From NCBI GenBank assembly GCA_036675285.1, contig JAKFFK010000245.1, positions 22,398-86,397 on the forward strand: 64,000 bases of DNA. The letters are read 5' to 3'. This document shows, one piece after another, positions 34,932 to 42,614 of this stretch. Position 1 is the stretch's first letter; every line of letters begins with the position of its first letter. This DNA comes from Paucimonas sp036675285 (GTDB taxonomy: Bacteria; Pseudomonadota; Gammaproteobacteria; Burkholderiales; Burkholderiaceae_D). Under the pieces are notes generated by a model. That model made no database searches. It was given only the letters and a program-made list of their open reading frames with translations, and had not been told where the DNA came from. The translations under genes and the position numbers were made by a program.

Positions 34932-35131
34932 GTTTGCGAGTCAACGGAGTGTCGCCTTGCAGGGCGACACCGTTACGCAGGCGTGCGGCATGCCGCACGA
35001 AATCCCTGCTTCACCCTCGCTGAAGTACGTGGTATTCGGGCATGGCGAAATTCGTCAATAAATGCCATGTTTACGGAGTGTTGCCTTGCAAGGCGACACC
35101 TCTGCTCCACCATAGCGAAGTACCGCCAATA
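34886..35131 (+). repeat. Tandem duplication of the proA 3' end
   Basis: The end of proA (SLKYVVFGHGEVRN stop, from 34886) recurs at 35016 as SLKYVVFGHGEIRQ stop, a 130-base period. The downstream spacer is repeated too: CGGAGTGTCGCC..GGCGACACC (34945) and CGGAGTGTTGCC..GGCGACACC (35074), each able to form an 8-base hairpin. A third, shortened end (AGCGAAGTACCGCCAATAA) finishes at 35131. Between units 1 and 2 is an 18-base perfect palindrome (34982-34999, CGTGCGGCATGCCGCACG). Confidence 0.85.
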
Positions 35132-35159
35132 AAAATTTTACAACAACCGGAAAGCCTCC

Positions 35160-35582
35160 ATGCTCTGGGTTAAATCGCTGCACATCGTATTTGTCGTGTC
35201 CTGGTTCGCCGGCCTGTTTTACCTGCCGCGCATTTTCGTCAACCTGGCAATCGAAAACGACACCGCCACCACTGAACGCCTACTTCTGATGGCGCGCCGG
35301 CTGTACCGTTTCATGACGCTGCTGGCTGTGCCGGCACTAGTGTTCGGCCTATGGCTATGGCTGGGTTACGGCATCGGCAAAGGGCCGGGCAATGGCTGGC
35401 TGCATGCCAAGCTGACCATCGTGGTGCTATTGATCGGCTACCATCATGCCTGCGGGTCGCTGCTGAAGAAATTCGAAAACGGCGTCAATGCCCGCAGCGA
35501 AAAATGGTATCGCTGGTTCAATGAAGTGCCGGTCATCGGCTTGCTGGCGGCTGTGATCCTGGCGGTGGTCAAGCCGTTTTGA
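35160..35582 (+). CDS. hemJ: HemJ-type protoporphyrinogen oxidase (UPF0093/CopD-like membrane protein)
   Basis: A 140-residue protein with four membrane segments. The N-terminus MLWVKSLHIVFVVSWFAG with FYLPRIFVN, the histidine in KSLHIV, and LHAKLTIVVLLIGYHH match the HemJ family, which oxidises protoporphyrinogen IX before ferrochelatase. hemH is elsewhere in the window, so the pathway's last two steps are both represented. Annotation in relatives is often just CopD family or UPF0093. Confidence 0.83.
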   Translation: MLWVKSLHIVFVVSWFAGLFYLPRIFVNLAIENDTATTERLLLMARRLYRFMTLLAVPALVFGLWLWLGYGIGKGPGNGWLHAKLTIVVLLIGYHHACGSLLKKFENGVNARSEKWYRWFNEVPVIGLLAAVILAVVKPF

Positions 35583-35613
35583 ACGCTGTGCTAGCAGCAT
35601 TTCTATAAAAATC

Positions 35614-35634
35614 CCTTCCCCTTGAAAGGGAAGG
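35614..35634. terminator. Palindrome after hemJ related to the leuS element
   Basis: CCTTCCC-CTTGAAA-GGGAAGG, preceded by AAAAAT and followed by AGTTGT. The core CTTCCCCTTGAA is shared with the 43-base element inside leuS, but the flanks differ. It may act as a weak terminator. Confidence 0.5.
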
Positions 35635-35676
35635 AGTTGTAAAGCAGCTTACGCTGTTACGGATAAAGGGTTCCCC

Positions 35677-36885
35677 ATGAATTACTCGTATTTCTGTCCC
35701 TGCCCGCGCGGCATGGAAGGTCCATTGGCCGAAGAGCTGGCCGAAATCGCCCAGCAAGGCGCCAGCCTCAAAGTCCATAATCAGGTGCCTGGCGGCGTGC
35801 ATTGCTCGGGCACGCTGGCCGATGCCTGGCGCATCAACCTGCATTCGCGCATCGCCTCGCGCGTGTTGCTGCGCATGGCCCAGTCCAGCTATGCCAATGA
35901 AAACGATATCTACGACCTGGCGCTGGCGCAGCCGTGGGAAGACTGGTTTTCCGTCGAACACACGATCCGCGTCGATATCACTGCGATCAAGTCGCCGCTG
36001 AAAAGCCTGGAATTCACAACGCTCAAAATCAAGGATGCGGTGTGCGACCGTTTCCGCGACCAGTTCGACCAGCGCCCTTCAATCGATACCAAGACGCCGG
36101 ACATGCGCATCGTCGGCTTCCTCGACGCGCGCAATTTCACACTGTACCTGGATACCTCGGGTGAAGCGCTGTTCAAGCGCGGCTGGCGGCTCGATACCGG
36201 TGACGCGCCATTGCGCGAAAACCTGGCCGCCGGCCTGTTGCGGGTGGCTGGCTGGAAGCCGGGCATGGTCTTGTTCGACCCGATGTGCGGCTCCGGCACG
36301 ATCCTGGCGGAAGCTGCGCAAATGCTGGCCGGCATTCCACCCGGCGCGCGCCGCTCGTTCGCGTTTGAAAAATTTCATGATTTCGACCAGGCTGCATGGG
36401 CCACGATCAAGGGCAGCGTCAAGCCCAATCCGCTGCCGGATACGCCGACGATTTTCGGCAGCGATATTTCCGGCGACATGGTGGCCATGACCCGCAGCAA
36501 CCTGAAGCAGGCCGGCATCCTGTTCGAGGTGCCGCTGAAACAGATCGAGGCGCAGGAAGTCAAGCCGCCGACCGACGTGCCTGGCATCCTGCTGACCAAC
36601 CCGCCGTATGGCGAGCGGATCGGCGTGCGCGGCGACAGCACACTTGCCGACGATGAATTGGCGCAATCCTTTTTCAGCGCCTTCGGCACCACGCTGAAAC
36701 AGCGTTTCGCCGGCTGGTCGGTATTCCTGTTTACTGCCGACCTGGGCGTGCCGAGATTGTTGCGCCTGAAAGAATCGCGCAAGACACCGTTTTTCAATGG
36801 CGCACTGGAATGCCGCCTGTTCCGCTTCGACATGGTGGCAGGCTTCAACCGGCGCGAAGGCGCGCTGCCGAAAAATCCCCAGTAA
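35677..36885 (+). CDS. THUMP-domain class I rRNA methyltransferase (RlmL N-terminal-like)
   Basis: A 402-residue protein. An N-terminal ferredoxin-like plus THUMP RNA-binding module (about residues 1-155, SYFCPCPRGMEGPLAEEL) is followed by a Rossmann methyltransferase domain with FDPMCGSGTILAEAA (SAM loop) and the catalytic NPPYGERIG. This is the RlmL/YcbY N-terminal and UPF0020 type, predicted to make N2-methylguanosine in 23S rRNA. Followed by a decayed dehydrogenase fragment. Confidence 0.9.
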   Translation: MNYSYFCPCPRGMEGPLAEELAEIAQQGASLKVHNQVPGGVHCSGTLADAWRINLHSRIASRVLLRMAQSSYANENDIYDLALAQPWEDWFSVEHTIRVDITAIKSPLKSLEFTTLKIKDAVCDRFRDQFDQRPSIDTKTPDMRIVGFLDARNFTLYLDTSGEALFKRGWRLDTGDAPLRENLAAGLLRVAGWKPGMVLFDPMCGSGTILAEAAQMLAGIPPGARRSFAFEKFHDFDQAAWATIKGSVKPNPLPDTPTIFGSDISGDMVAMTRSNLKQAGILFEVPLKQIEAQEVKPPTDVPGILLTNPPYGERIGVRGDSTLADDELAQSFFSAFGTTLKQRFAGWSVFLFTADLGVPRLLRLKESRKTPFFNGALECRLFRFDMVAGFNRREGALPKNPQ

Positions 36886-36892
36886 TCGCGCC

Positions 36893-37051
36893 AATTACTT
36901 CTGTCCGTGCGATACCGGCGGCATCTGGCGCGTCACCGAGCAGTTCGAATACGGCATGGCCGGCATCAAACCCGGCCTGATCTCGAATCAAGTCGCGCCG
37001 TTTGGCAACATCCGAGCTGCTCGTGCAGTCATGGCGGATGGCCGGTCATAG
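36893..37051 (+). pseudogene. Decayed fragment of succinate-semialdehyde dehydrogenase (C-terminal part)
   Basis: The +strand frame reads NYFCPCDTGGIWRVTEQFEY then GMAGIKPGLISNQVAPFG, very like the C-terminal part of GabD-type aldehyde dehydrogenases (..IWRVAEALEYGMVGINTGLISNEVAPFGG..). After NIRAARAVMADGRS it ends at TAG, where an intact enzyme would have GGIKQSGLGREGS and a further ~30 residues. No upstream part of the enzyme, including its catalytic Cys, is present. The fragment is squeezed between two convergent genes. Call rests on my memory of the family consensus. Confidence 0.6.
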
Positions 37052-37061
37052 CCCGCCATGA

Positions 37062-39740
37062 TCAAAGCGACTTTTTGGTATACAGCCGGCCGCGGCGCAC
37101 CAGCCATTTCTCGATTTCGACCAGAATGAACACGACGGTCGACAAAGCCAGGCAAAACCCGAGCTCGGCCATGCTCAGCGGCGCGGTATTGAAAATCGGA
37201 TTCAGCCACGGTATGTAAATCGTCGCCATCTGCAACACGAAGGTCAGCGCAATCGCGCCGAGCAGCGGCTTGTTCGACAGCAAGCCTTGGGTAAACAATG
37301 AATCGCGTTCCGAGCGGATCGCCAGCACATGTCCCATCTGCGACAGCGTCAAGACGGTAAACACCATGGTTTGCCAGTTCGCAGAACCAGTGCGGATTGC
37401 CCAGGCTTGGGCGAACAGCGTCACGCCGCCCATCGCCAGGCCGATCCACATGATGTGCTGCCACATGCCGCCCGCAAAAATACTTTCGTAGGGTGCGCGC
37501 GGCGGACGCCGCATGATACCTTTTTCGGCCGGCTCGACCGCCAGCGCCAAACCCGGCAAGCCGTCGGTCAGCAGGTTGACCCACAGGATGTGAATCGGCA
37601 GCAGCGGGATCGGCAAGCCCAGAAACGGCGCCAGGAATATGGTCCAGATTTCAGCCGAATTGCTGGTCATCGTGTAGCGGATGAACTTGCGGATATTGTC
37701 GAAAATGCGCCGCCCCTCGCGCACTGCGCCGACAATCGTCGCAAAATTGTCATCCATCAGCACCAGGCTGGCCGCTTCGCGCGCCACATCGGTGCCGCCC
37801 TTGCCCATGGCCACGCCGATATCGGCGCGCTTCAATGCCGGCGCATCGTTGACGCCGTCGCCGGTCATTGCGACAAATTCGCCCTGCGCCTGCAAGGCTT
37901 CGACGATGCGGATTTTTTGCGCCGGGTCGACCCGTGCATAGACCCGCACCTGCTTGACCTGCTGTGCAAACGCCTCATCGCTCAGGCTGGCCAGCTCAGG
38001 CCCGGCCAGCACGCGGCTGGTAGCAGTGGCAATCCCTAACTGACAGGCTATCGCATGGGCAGTGGCGGCATGGTCACCGGTGATCATCACCGGCGTGATG
38101 CCGGCGGTCTGGCACATGGCAACCGCATTTTTTGCCTCGTCGCGCGGCGGATCCATCAAGCCGACCAGGCCGATGAAGACCAGTTCATTTTCAATATGCT
38201 CGACTGCGTGGTGATGCGGCAAGGCCGGCCAGTTGCGGCAGGCCACCGCCAGCACCCGCAAGCCTGCCGCTGCCATGCTTTCCGCCTTGGCCAGGATGGC
38301 CTCGCGCGGCAGCGCCACTTCGCCCTGCTGCGTCAAGGCTGCCGTGCACAGCGGCAACACGCCCTCCGGCGCCCCCTTGGTAAATGCGGTGACGCCCTGT
38401 TGCTGATGGTGGAAGGTGGTCATGCGCTTGCGCTCGGAATCGAACGGCAGTTCGAAGATGCGCGCCGCAGTCAGCTCCAGCACAGTCTTGTCATAGCCGC
38501 ACGCCAGCGCCGCCAGGTACAGCGCCACCTCGGTCGGGTCGCCGGTGGTTTCACCCTGGTGGCTGCGACTGGCATCGTTCGACAGCGCCAGCGCAGTCAG
38601 CAGATTGGTCCATGGCGCATGCGCCGGCGCGACCTCGCCCTGCTGCAGCGTGGCATCGACCACATAGATTTGCTCGACGCGCATCTTGTTCTGGGTCAGC
38701 GTGCCGGTCTTGTCGGAACAGATATAGGTGACCGACCCGAGGGTTTCGACTGCGGGCAGGCGCCGGATCAGCGCATGCTGCAGCACCATCTTGCGCGCAC
38801 CCAGCGCCAGCGAAATCGTCACCACCGCCGGCAGCGCCTCCGGAATGGCTGCCACGGCCAGACTGACTGCCGTCAGAAACATCATGACCACCGCTTCGCC
38901 GCGCAGCAATCCCACGACAAAGATGATGGCGCAAATGGCCACCACAATCAGGCCCAGGCGCTTGCCAAATGCCGCCAGCCGCCGTTGCAGCGGCGTTTTC
39001 ATTTCTGCGCCGCTGTCGAGCAATTGCGCGATCCTGCCCAGTTCGGTGGCCATGCCGGTGGCCACCACGATGCCGGTGGCGCGGCCATAGGTGACAGTGG
39101 TGCCCTTGTAAGCCATGTTAGTGCGGTCGCCTATCGGCAAATCGGCATCGGCCAACACCTCGCTGCGCTTTTCCGCAGTCACGGCTTCCCCGGTCAGCAG
39201 CGCTTCATCAATCTTGAACTGTGCCGCCTCGATCAGCCGCACATCGGCGGGCACTGCATTGCCCGCTTCCAGCAGCACGATATCGCCCGGCACCAGATCC
39301 GGAGCGTTGATATTGACGCGTTCGCCGTCACGCAGCACCAGGGCGCTGGTGGCCGCCAACTGTTTCAATGCCGCCATCGCCCGTTCGGCGCGTATTTCCT
39401 GGATGAAGCCGATCACTGCATTCAGGATCAGGATCACCACGATGGCCAGCGCATCCTTGATGTCGCCGACAATCCCGGAAATGACCGCTGCGCCGATCAA
39501 TACCAGCACCATGAAATCGGTGAACTGGTCGAGCATCTTGCGCCACAGCGGACGCGGTGGCTTTTCCCGGATTTCGTTGGCGCCGACATGCTGCAGGCGC
39601 TGCGCCGCCTCCGCCTGCGGCAAACCTTGGCGATGATCGACATTCAATTCGACGGCAATCGCCTGCGCTTCGCGCACATGCCATGTTGCAGCCATGCTGC
39701 CAGCCGATGCCGTCACTGTCGGGCCCTGATTATCGTTCAT
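37062..39740 (-). CDS. Calcium-type (PII) cation-transporting P-type ATPase
   Basis: An 892-residue ion pump. N-terminal cation-ATPase segment (ELNVDHRQGLPQAEAAQRLQ), actuator TGE at 183-185, membrane PEALPAVVT at 300-308, phosphorylation CSDKTGTLT with Asp343, and GDGVNDAPALKRADIGVAMG hinge. Membrane residues resemble SERCA/PMR1 calcium pumps, but Na+ or Mn2+ cannot be excluded. Start at 39740 replaces a 51-residue upstream extension that lacks homology. A perfect FNR-type site lies about 190 bases upstream, suggesting low-oxygen control. Confidence 0.9.
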   Translation of the reverse strand: MNDNQGPTVTASAGSMAATWHVREAQAIAVELNVDHRQGLPQAEAAQRLQHVGANEIREKPPRPLWRKMLDQFTDFMVLVLIGAAVISGIVGDIKDALAIVVILILNAVIGFIQEIRAERAMAALKQLAATSALVLRDGERVNINAPDLVPGDIVLLEAGNAVPADVRLIEAAQFKIDEALLTGEAVTAEKRSEVLADADLPIGDRTNMAYKGTTVTYGRATGIVVATGMATELGRIAQLLDSGAEMKTPLQRRLAAFGKRLGLIVVAICAIIFVVGLLRGEAVVMMFLTAVSLAVAAIPEALPAVVTISLALGARKMVLQHALIRRLPAVETLGSVTYICSDKTGTLTQNKMRVEQIYVVDATLQQGEVAPAHAPWTNLLTALALSNDASRSHQGETTGDPTEVALYLAALACGYDKTVLELTAARIFELPFDSERKRMTTFHHQQQGVTAFTKGAPEGVLPLCTAALTQQGEVALPREAILAKAESMAAAGLRVLAVACRNWPALPHHHAVEHIENELVFIGLVGLMDPPRDEAKNAVAMCQTAGITPVMITGDHAATAHAIACQLGIATATSRVLAGPELASLSDEAFAQQVKQVRVYARVDPAQKIRIVEALQAQGEFVAMTGDGVNDAPALKRADIGVAMGKGGTDVAREAASLVLMDDNFATIVGAVREGRRIFDNIRKFIRYTMTSNSAEIWTIFLAPFLGLPIPLLPIHILWVNLLTDGLPGLALAVEPAEKGIMRRPPRAPYESIFAGGMWQHIMWIGLAMGGVTLFAQAWAIRTGSANWQTMVFTVLTLSQMGHVLAIRSERDSLFTQGLLSNKPLLGAIALTFVLQMATIYIPWLNPIFNTAPLSMAELGFCLALSTVVFILVEIEKWLVRRGRLYTKKSL

Positions 39741-39928
39741 AAGAATCGGTGATTGACAAATAAAGGAGGTATCGCTGCGGCTGGCGCATTGCCGACCATT
39801 TTCACATGCTGCCCGGCGCACGAAAAGACCACGGCGCCAGTGACGATTGGGCCGGTCTCCATGCCGGCATACCAGACTGCAGTTTGCATGCAAGCCGCAC
39901 AGCCCGGTGCGCCGGCATGGCGTCAGGC

Positions 39929-39942
39929 TTGATTTGAATCAA
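39929..39942. promoter_or_regulatory. Perfect FNR/ANR-type box upstream of the P-type ATPase
   Basis: TTGAT-TTGA-ATCAA, a full match to the TTGAT-N4-ATCAA consensus, inside an 18-base perfect palindrome (39927-39944). It lies about 190 bases before the ATPase start, between that gene and the terminator of the preceding lipoprotein gene. Distance from the actual transcription start is unknown. Confidence 0.6.
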
Positions 39943-39982
39943 GCAGTGCTGTGCGTCATCCGGCAAATCGGGCGACGTTCAT

Positions 39983-40007
39983 AGAAAAAGGGAGCCGCAG
40001 CTCCCTT
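39983..40007 (-). terminator. Rho-independent terminator after the lipoprotein gene
   Basis: On the minus strand AAGGGAGC-TGCG-GCTCCCTT followed by TTTCTAT: an 8-base stem with 4-base loop and T run. About 50 bases past the stop of the small lipoprotein gene. Confidence 0.85.
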
Positions 40008-40059
40008 CAGTTCATTTCAGTTCATTTCTTGCCGCGCGACTTTGCGGCAATGTCTGCAA

Positions 40060-40485
40060 TTAGCGCTTGACGGTCAACGGGCCGCTATAGCCGCTGGCGC
40101 TCCAGGTGCCGGACATCGCATTGTCGCCTTTCGGGCTCAGCTTGAAGCTGATCGTAGGTTGCTCTGCGACAAGCACGCCGTTTTGCACTACAGCCTTGGT
40201 CAGCGGGCTCTTAGTATCGCCGGTTGCAGTGCCGTACCAGTTGGCGCTGCCGGTCACATTGGTGCCGTTGGCGCCGGTGACGATCAATTCAAACTTGCCG
40301 CCGCCAAAGCCTGGCAGCTCCCAATTACCGGTCCAGTTGCCTTTCAGCTTGCCGGCAAGCGCGCCATCATTGGCTGCGGCAGCAGCCGCTGCGGCTGGCG
40401 AAACTGGTGCGGCAGGTTGCGAAGCACAACCGGACAATACGAGAGCTGCAGTCAAACCGGTAAGAACCAACAGGGAACGGATCAT
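40060..40485 (-). CDS. Small lipoprotein of unknown function
   Basis: A 141-residue protein with a signal peptide and lipobox LSGC (Cys20), then an Ala-rich linker of about 20 residues and a beta-rich domain (GNWTGNWELPGFGGGKFEL; GTVTGSANWYG-like; ISFKLSPKGDNAMSGTWSA). The repeated WxGxW and GTWSASGYSG patterns suggest a small beta-sandwich or lipocalin-like fold. No family recognised. It has its own terminator and a plain upstream region. Confidence 0.82.
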   Translation of the reverse strand: MIRSLLVLTGLTAALVLSGCASQPAAPVSPAAAAAAAANDGALAGKLKGNWTGNWELPGFGGGKFELIVTGANGTNVTGSANWYGTATGDTKSPLTKAVVQNGVLVAEQPTISFKLSPKGDNAMSGTWSASGYSGPLTVKR

Positions 40486-40765
40486 AGTAAGTCGCCTTAA
40501 AATTGATAAAAAGAATCTGAAGTATAAGCAGATTACACAAAAACAACAATTCTCCGAATGGAGAGGATTTTGTTATTTCGAGGAAAGCAGGTGCCTGCCA
40601 GCGCCTCGCCCGGAGGCGACGCCTGTGCGCTCGCGAACCGAGCGCAGCCGGCGCCTCCGGCCGGCCCTAGCTAGGGCCAGCGCCGGGAAACTGGTTGAAT
40701 TTGCCGGCAAATGCTACAACAGCACCCGTCAATTGCGCGCAAGTATGAGCGCATCGGCGCTTGCG
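40486..40765. other. Intergenic stretch with a 16-base CTAG palindrome
   Basis: About 280 bases without a gene. It includes the perfect palindrome GGCCCTAGCTAGGGCC (40663-40678) and several shorter GC-rich inverted repeats around 40600-40660. I see no open frame with a ribosome site. Confidence 0.5.
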
Positions 40766-41212
40766 TCAGGCAGCGGGCCGGGGCCGCTCCGGCTCGGAAG
40801 GCATTGAAATGTCTTCCAGCGTCCGGCCGACTTCTGCCGAATGCTTGGTTGCCAGGTCACCCAAGGAGACGATGCCCACCAGCTTGCGGGATGCGGAATC
40901 GATCACCGGGACGCGGCGGATCTGCACATCGCGCATGGTATCCATGACTTGATTGACTTCCTGATTGTCAAAACAATATTGGACATCGCGCGACATGACT
41001 TCCTGTACTTCGACATCTTCCGGCAGCTGGCCGGCTGCAGTGGCACGGATGGTGATGTCGCGGTCGGTAATCATGCCGACCAGTTTTTGGCCATCACAAA
41101 CCGGGATCGAACCGATATCCAGTTCCTCCATGATCTGTGCTGCACGGCGGATACTTTCGTGCGGCGCAATCACCACCACATCACGTGTCATGATTTCGGA
41201 AATTAACTGCAT
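40766..41212 (-). CDS. CBS-domain-pair protein
   Basis: A 148-residue cytoplasmic protein made of two CBS domains: MTRDVVVIAPHESIRRAAQI followed by GQKLVGMITDRDITIRATA, and MSRDVQYCFDNQEVNQVMDT followed by RKLVGIVSLGDLATKHS. Such pairs bind adenine nucleotides and act as energy sensors. The ATG at 41212 has GGAGA 7 bases upstream; the 17-residue extension in the open frame is rejected. The promoter region coincides with a large inverted repeat just upstream. Confidence 0.9.
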   Translation of the reverse strand: MQLISEIMTRDVVVIAPHESIRRAAQIMEELDIGSIPVCDGQKLVGMITDRDITIRATAAGQLPEDVEVQEVMSRDVQYCFDNQEVNQVMDTMRDVQIRRVPVIDSASRKLVGIVSLGDLATKHSAEVGRTLEDISMPSEPERPRPAA

Positions 41213-41268
41213 TACATTCTCCTTGCACGGAACACCATGCCAACCGGCCAATCCGGTCGGCACTGCCC

Positions 41269-41431
41269 TAGTGGGTCACTTGGCAACTGATGCAGTATAA
41301 AAGCACGTCTTTTTGCGCCAGACGGTGTTGCAAATCCTCGCGATAGTCCCGCTATCGCTGCGGTTTGCGCCTTGTCTGGCGCAAAAATCCATCGCTTTTA
41401 TTTGCCACACCAGTTGCCAAGCGACCCACTA
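41269..41431. repeat. 163-base MITE-like imperfect inverted repeat
   Basis: Ends TAGTGGGTC and GACCCACTA flank arms that pair almost throughout: AGTGGGTC(A/G)CTTGGCAACTG, ATAAAAGC, TTTTTGCGCCAGAC and GCGATAG recur as reverse complements, meeting at a small loop near 41350. The outer 20 bases have one mismatch. Ends in TA on both sides could be a target duplication. No coding capacity. Confidence 0.8.
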
Positions 41432-41496
41432 ACATGCAAATGAATGCAATAAAAATGCCGGCCCATCAAGATCGCTTGATGACTGGCCAAAACGCT

Positions 41497-41519
41497 CCCG
41501 GCATTTGCCAAATGCCGGG
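41497..41519. terminator. Perfect 11-base hairpin after the Thr/Ser-rich lipoprotein gene
   Basis: CCCGGCATTTG-C-CAAATGCCGGG, 11-base arms with one central base. On the minus strand it is followed by AGCGTTTTGG. About 150 bases downstream of the lipoprotein stop. The rest of 41432-41666 shows a second short stem (CATCAAG / CTTGATG, 41464-41481) and nothing else. Confidence 0.5.
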
Positions 41520-41666
41520 TTTGCAAGTAATTTCCCGCGCGCCGCCGGATTCAGCGGCATGCGGCACATTGGATGCAAGACCGCACAAGCGCCAGACCGA
41601 AGCTGGAACGACGTGCCACTCAGGCGATCGACCCCCGCTAAAAATGCATGGCATGCTGTAGAAAAT

Positions 41667-42503
41667 CTAGTTCCCCGAGTAACTGCTCCAGTTATAAACC
41701 GGAATTTCACCCAGCCGCGTGCCGATCTGGATTGTGATCGATCGATGCGAACTCAATTCGATATCGCCCGGATCCCCTTCATGCTGGCGCAATGCGCCGT
41801 TATCCTCGACATAAATCACCACCGGCTGATCGGTAAAGCCTGCCACGTTATTCCATGACAGCGGCTGCCCCCAGACCGCGAACAGATCACCGAGCGTCAA
41901 GCGCTTGTAGGCATTTGAAAAGGCATCGACCACTCCCGACATGTTATCGGTATTGACTTCATACAGGCAGTCGGCGGCCATGCCGATGTACTGTGGAATG
42001 GCAAGCCGCTGCCCATCCCTGAAAATCGATACGTGCGCATGCACGAAATAATTTGTCGACAGCCATTCATATTTGATGCAATTGGCATTGCCGACCGGCG
42101 CGCCCTTGCCGCCGCTGGCGGTATTGCCGTCGGCCCAGGCACGCACGCCCAGCGTGCCATTCGGTCCGGCGTCCAGCACAATCGGCGTGCCGGAAAGCGG
42201 CGGCAGATTCGGATTGGCCGTGGTCGTGGTGCTGGAACTGGTCGTGGTAGTCGTGTCGCCGTATGTACTGGTGGTCGTGGTGGCGGCACTTGTGCTGGTG
42301 GCGCCGACCATGGTCGTGGTGGTGGTGCCTGCCAACGAGCTGGTGGTGGTCGTGCCAGCAGTGCTGGTGCTCGCCGTGGCGCCGGCCGTGTTCGATGCAC
42401 CGTCCGTACCGGCACCGGCCAAGCCATCTCCGCCGCCACCGCAGCCGGTCATCAACACAAAAGACAACACGGACAGCGTTTTAGAATGCAACAGTTGCGG
42501 CAT
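41667..42503 (-). CDS. Secreted lipoprotein with Thr/Ser-rich linker
   Basis: A 278-residue protein. Lipobox MTGC (Cys21) and a Gly run, then about 70 residues of almost only Thr, Ser, Ala and Gly, then a C-terminal domain (HAHVSIFRDGQRLAIPQYIG; LFAVWGQPLSWNNVAGF). This domain resembles a secreted family in which a THxHxxI motif and a HTHDxSGIIH motif are expected; here the second reads VNTDNMSGVVD, so the histidines are lost. The ATG at 42503 is chosen for its lipoprotein signal. Confidence 0.75.
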   Translation of the reverse strand: MPQLLHSKTLSVLSFVLMTGCGGGGDGLAGAGTDGASNTAGATASTSTAGTTTTSSLAGTTTTTMVGATSTSAATTTTSTYGDTTTTTSSSTTTTANPNLPPLSGTPIVLDAGPNGTLGVRAWADGNTASGGKGAPVGNANCIKYEWLSTNYFVHAHVSIFRDGQRLAIPQYIGMAADCLYEVNTDNMSGVVDAFSNAYKRLTLGDLFAVWGQPLSWNNVAGFTDQPVVIYVEDNGALRQHEGDPGDIELSSHRSITIQIGTRLGEIPVYNWSSYSGN

Positions 42504-42600
42504 GGATTTTCCTTTTGAATGGGTGCATGCTCGGCGTAAATAAAATTTACCGAGAGAAGCATGACGTCCTAGCAATTTATCCAAGCCAGCCGCTCGCACC

Positions 42601-42614
42601 CTGATGCGGATCAA
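42601..42614. promoter_or_regulatory. FNR-like box upstream of the Thr/Ser-rich lipoprotein
   Basis: CTGAT-GCGG-ATCAA, nine of ten positions of the FNR consensus, centred about 104 bases before the lipoprotein ATG. Weaker than the site at 39929 but close to a neighbouring gene set. Confidence 0.35.

Noticed and set aside
39763..39770. Perfect Shine-Dalgarno AAGGAGGT on the plus strand
   Set aside because: No start codon follows within 4-12 bases and the downstream frames are short; it lies in the leader of the minus-strand ATPase gene.
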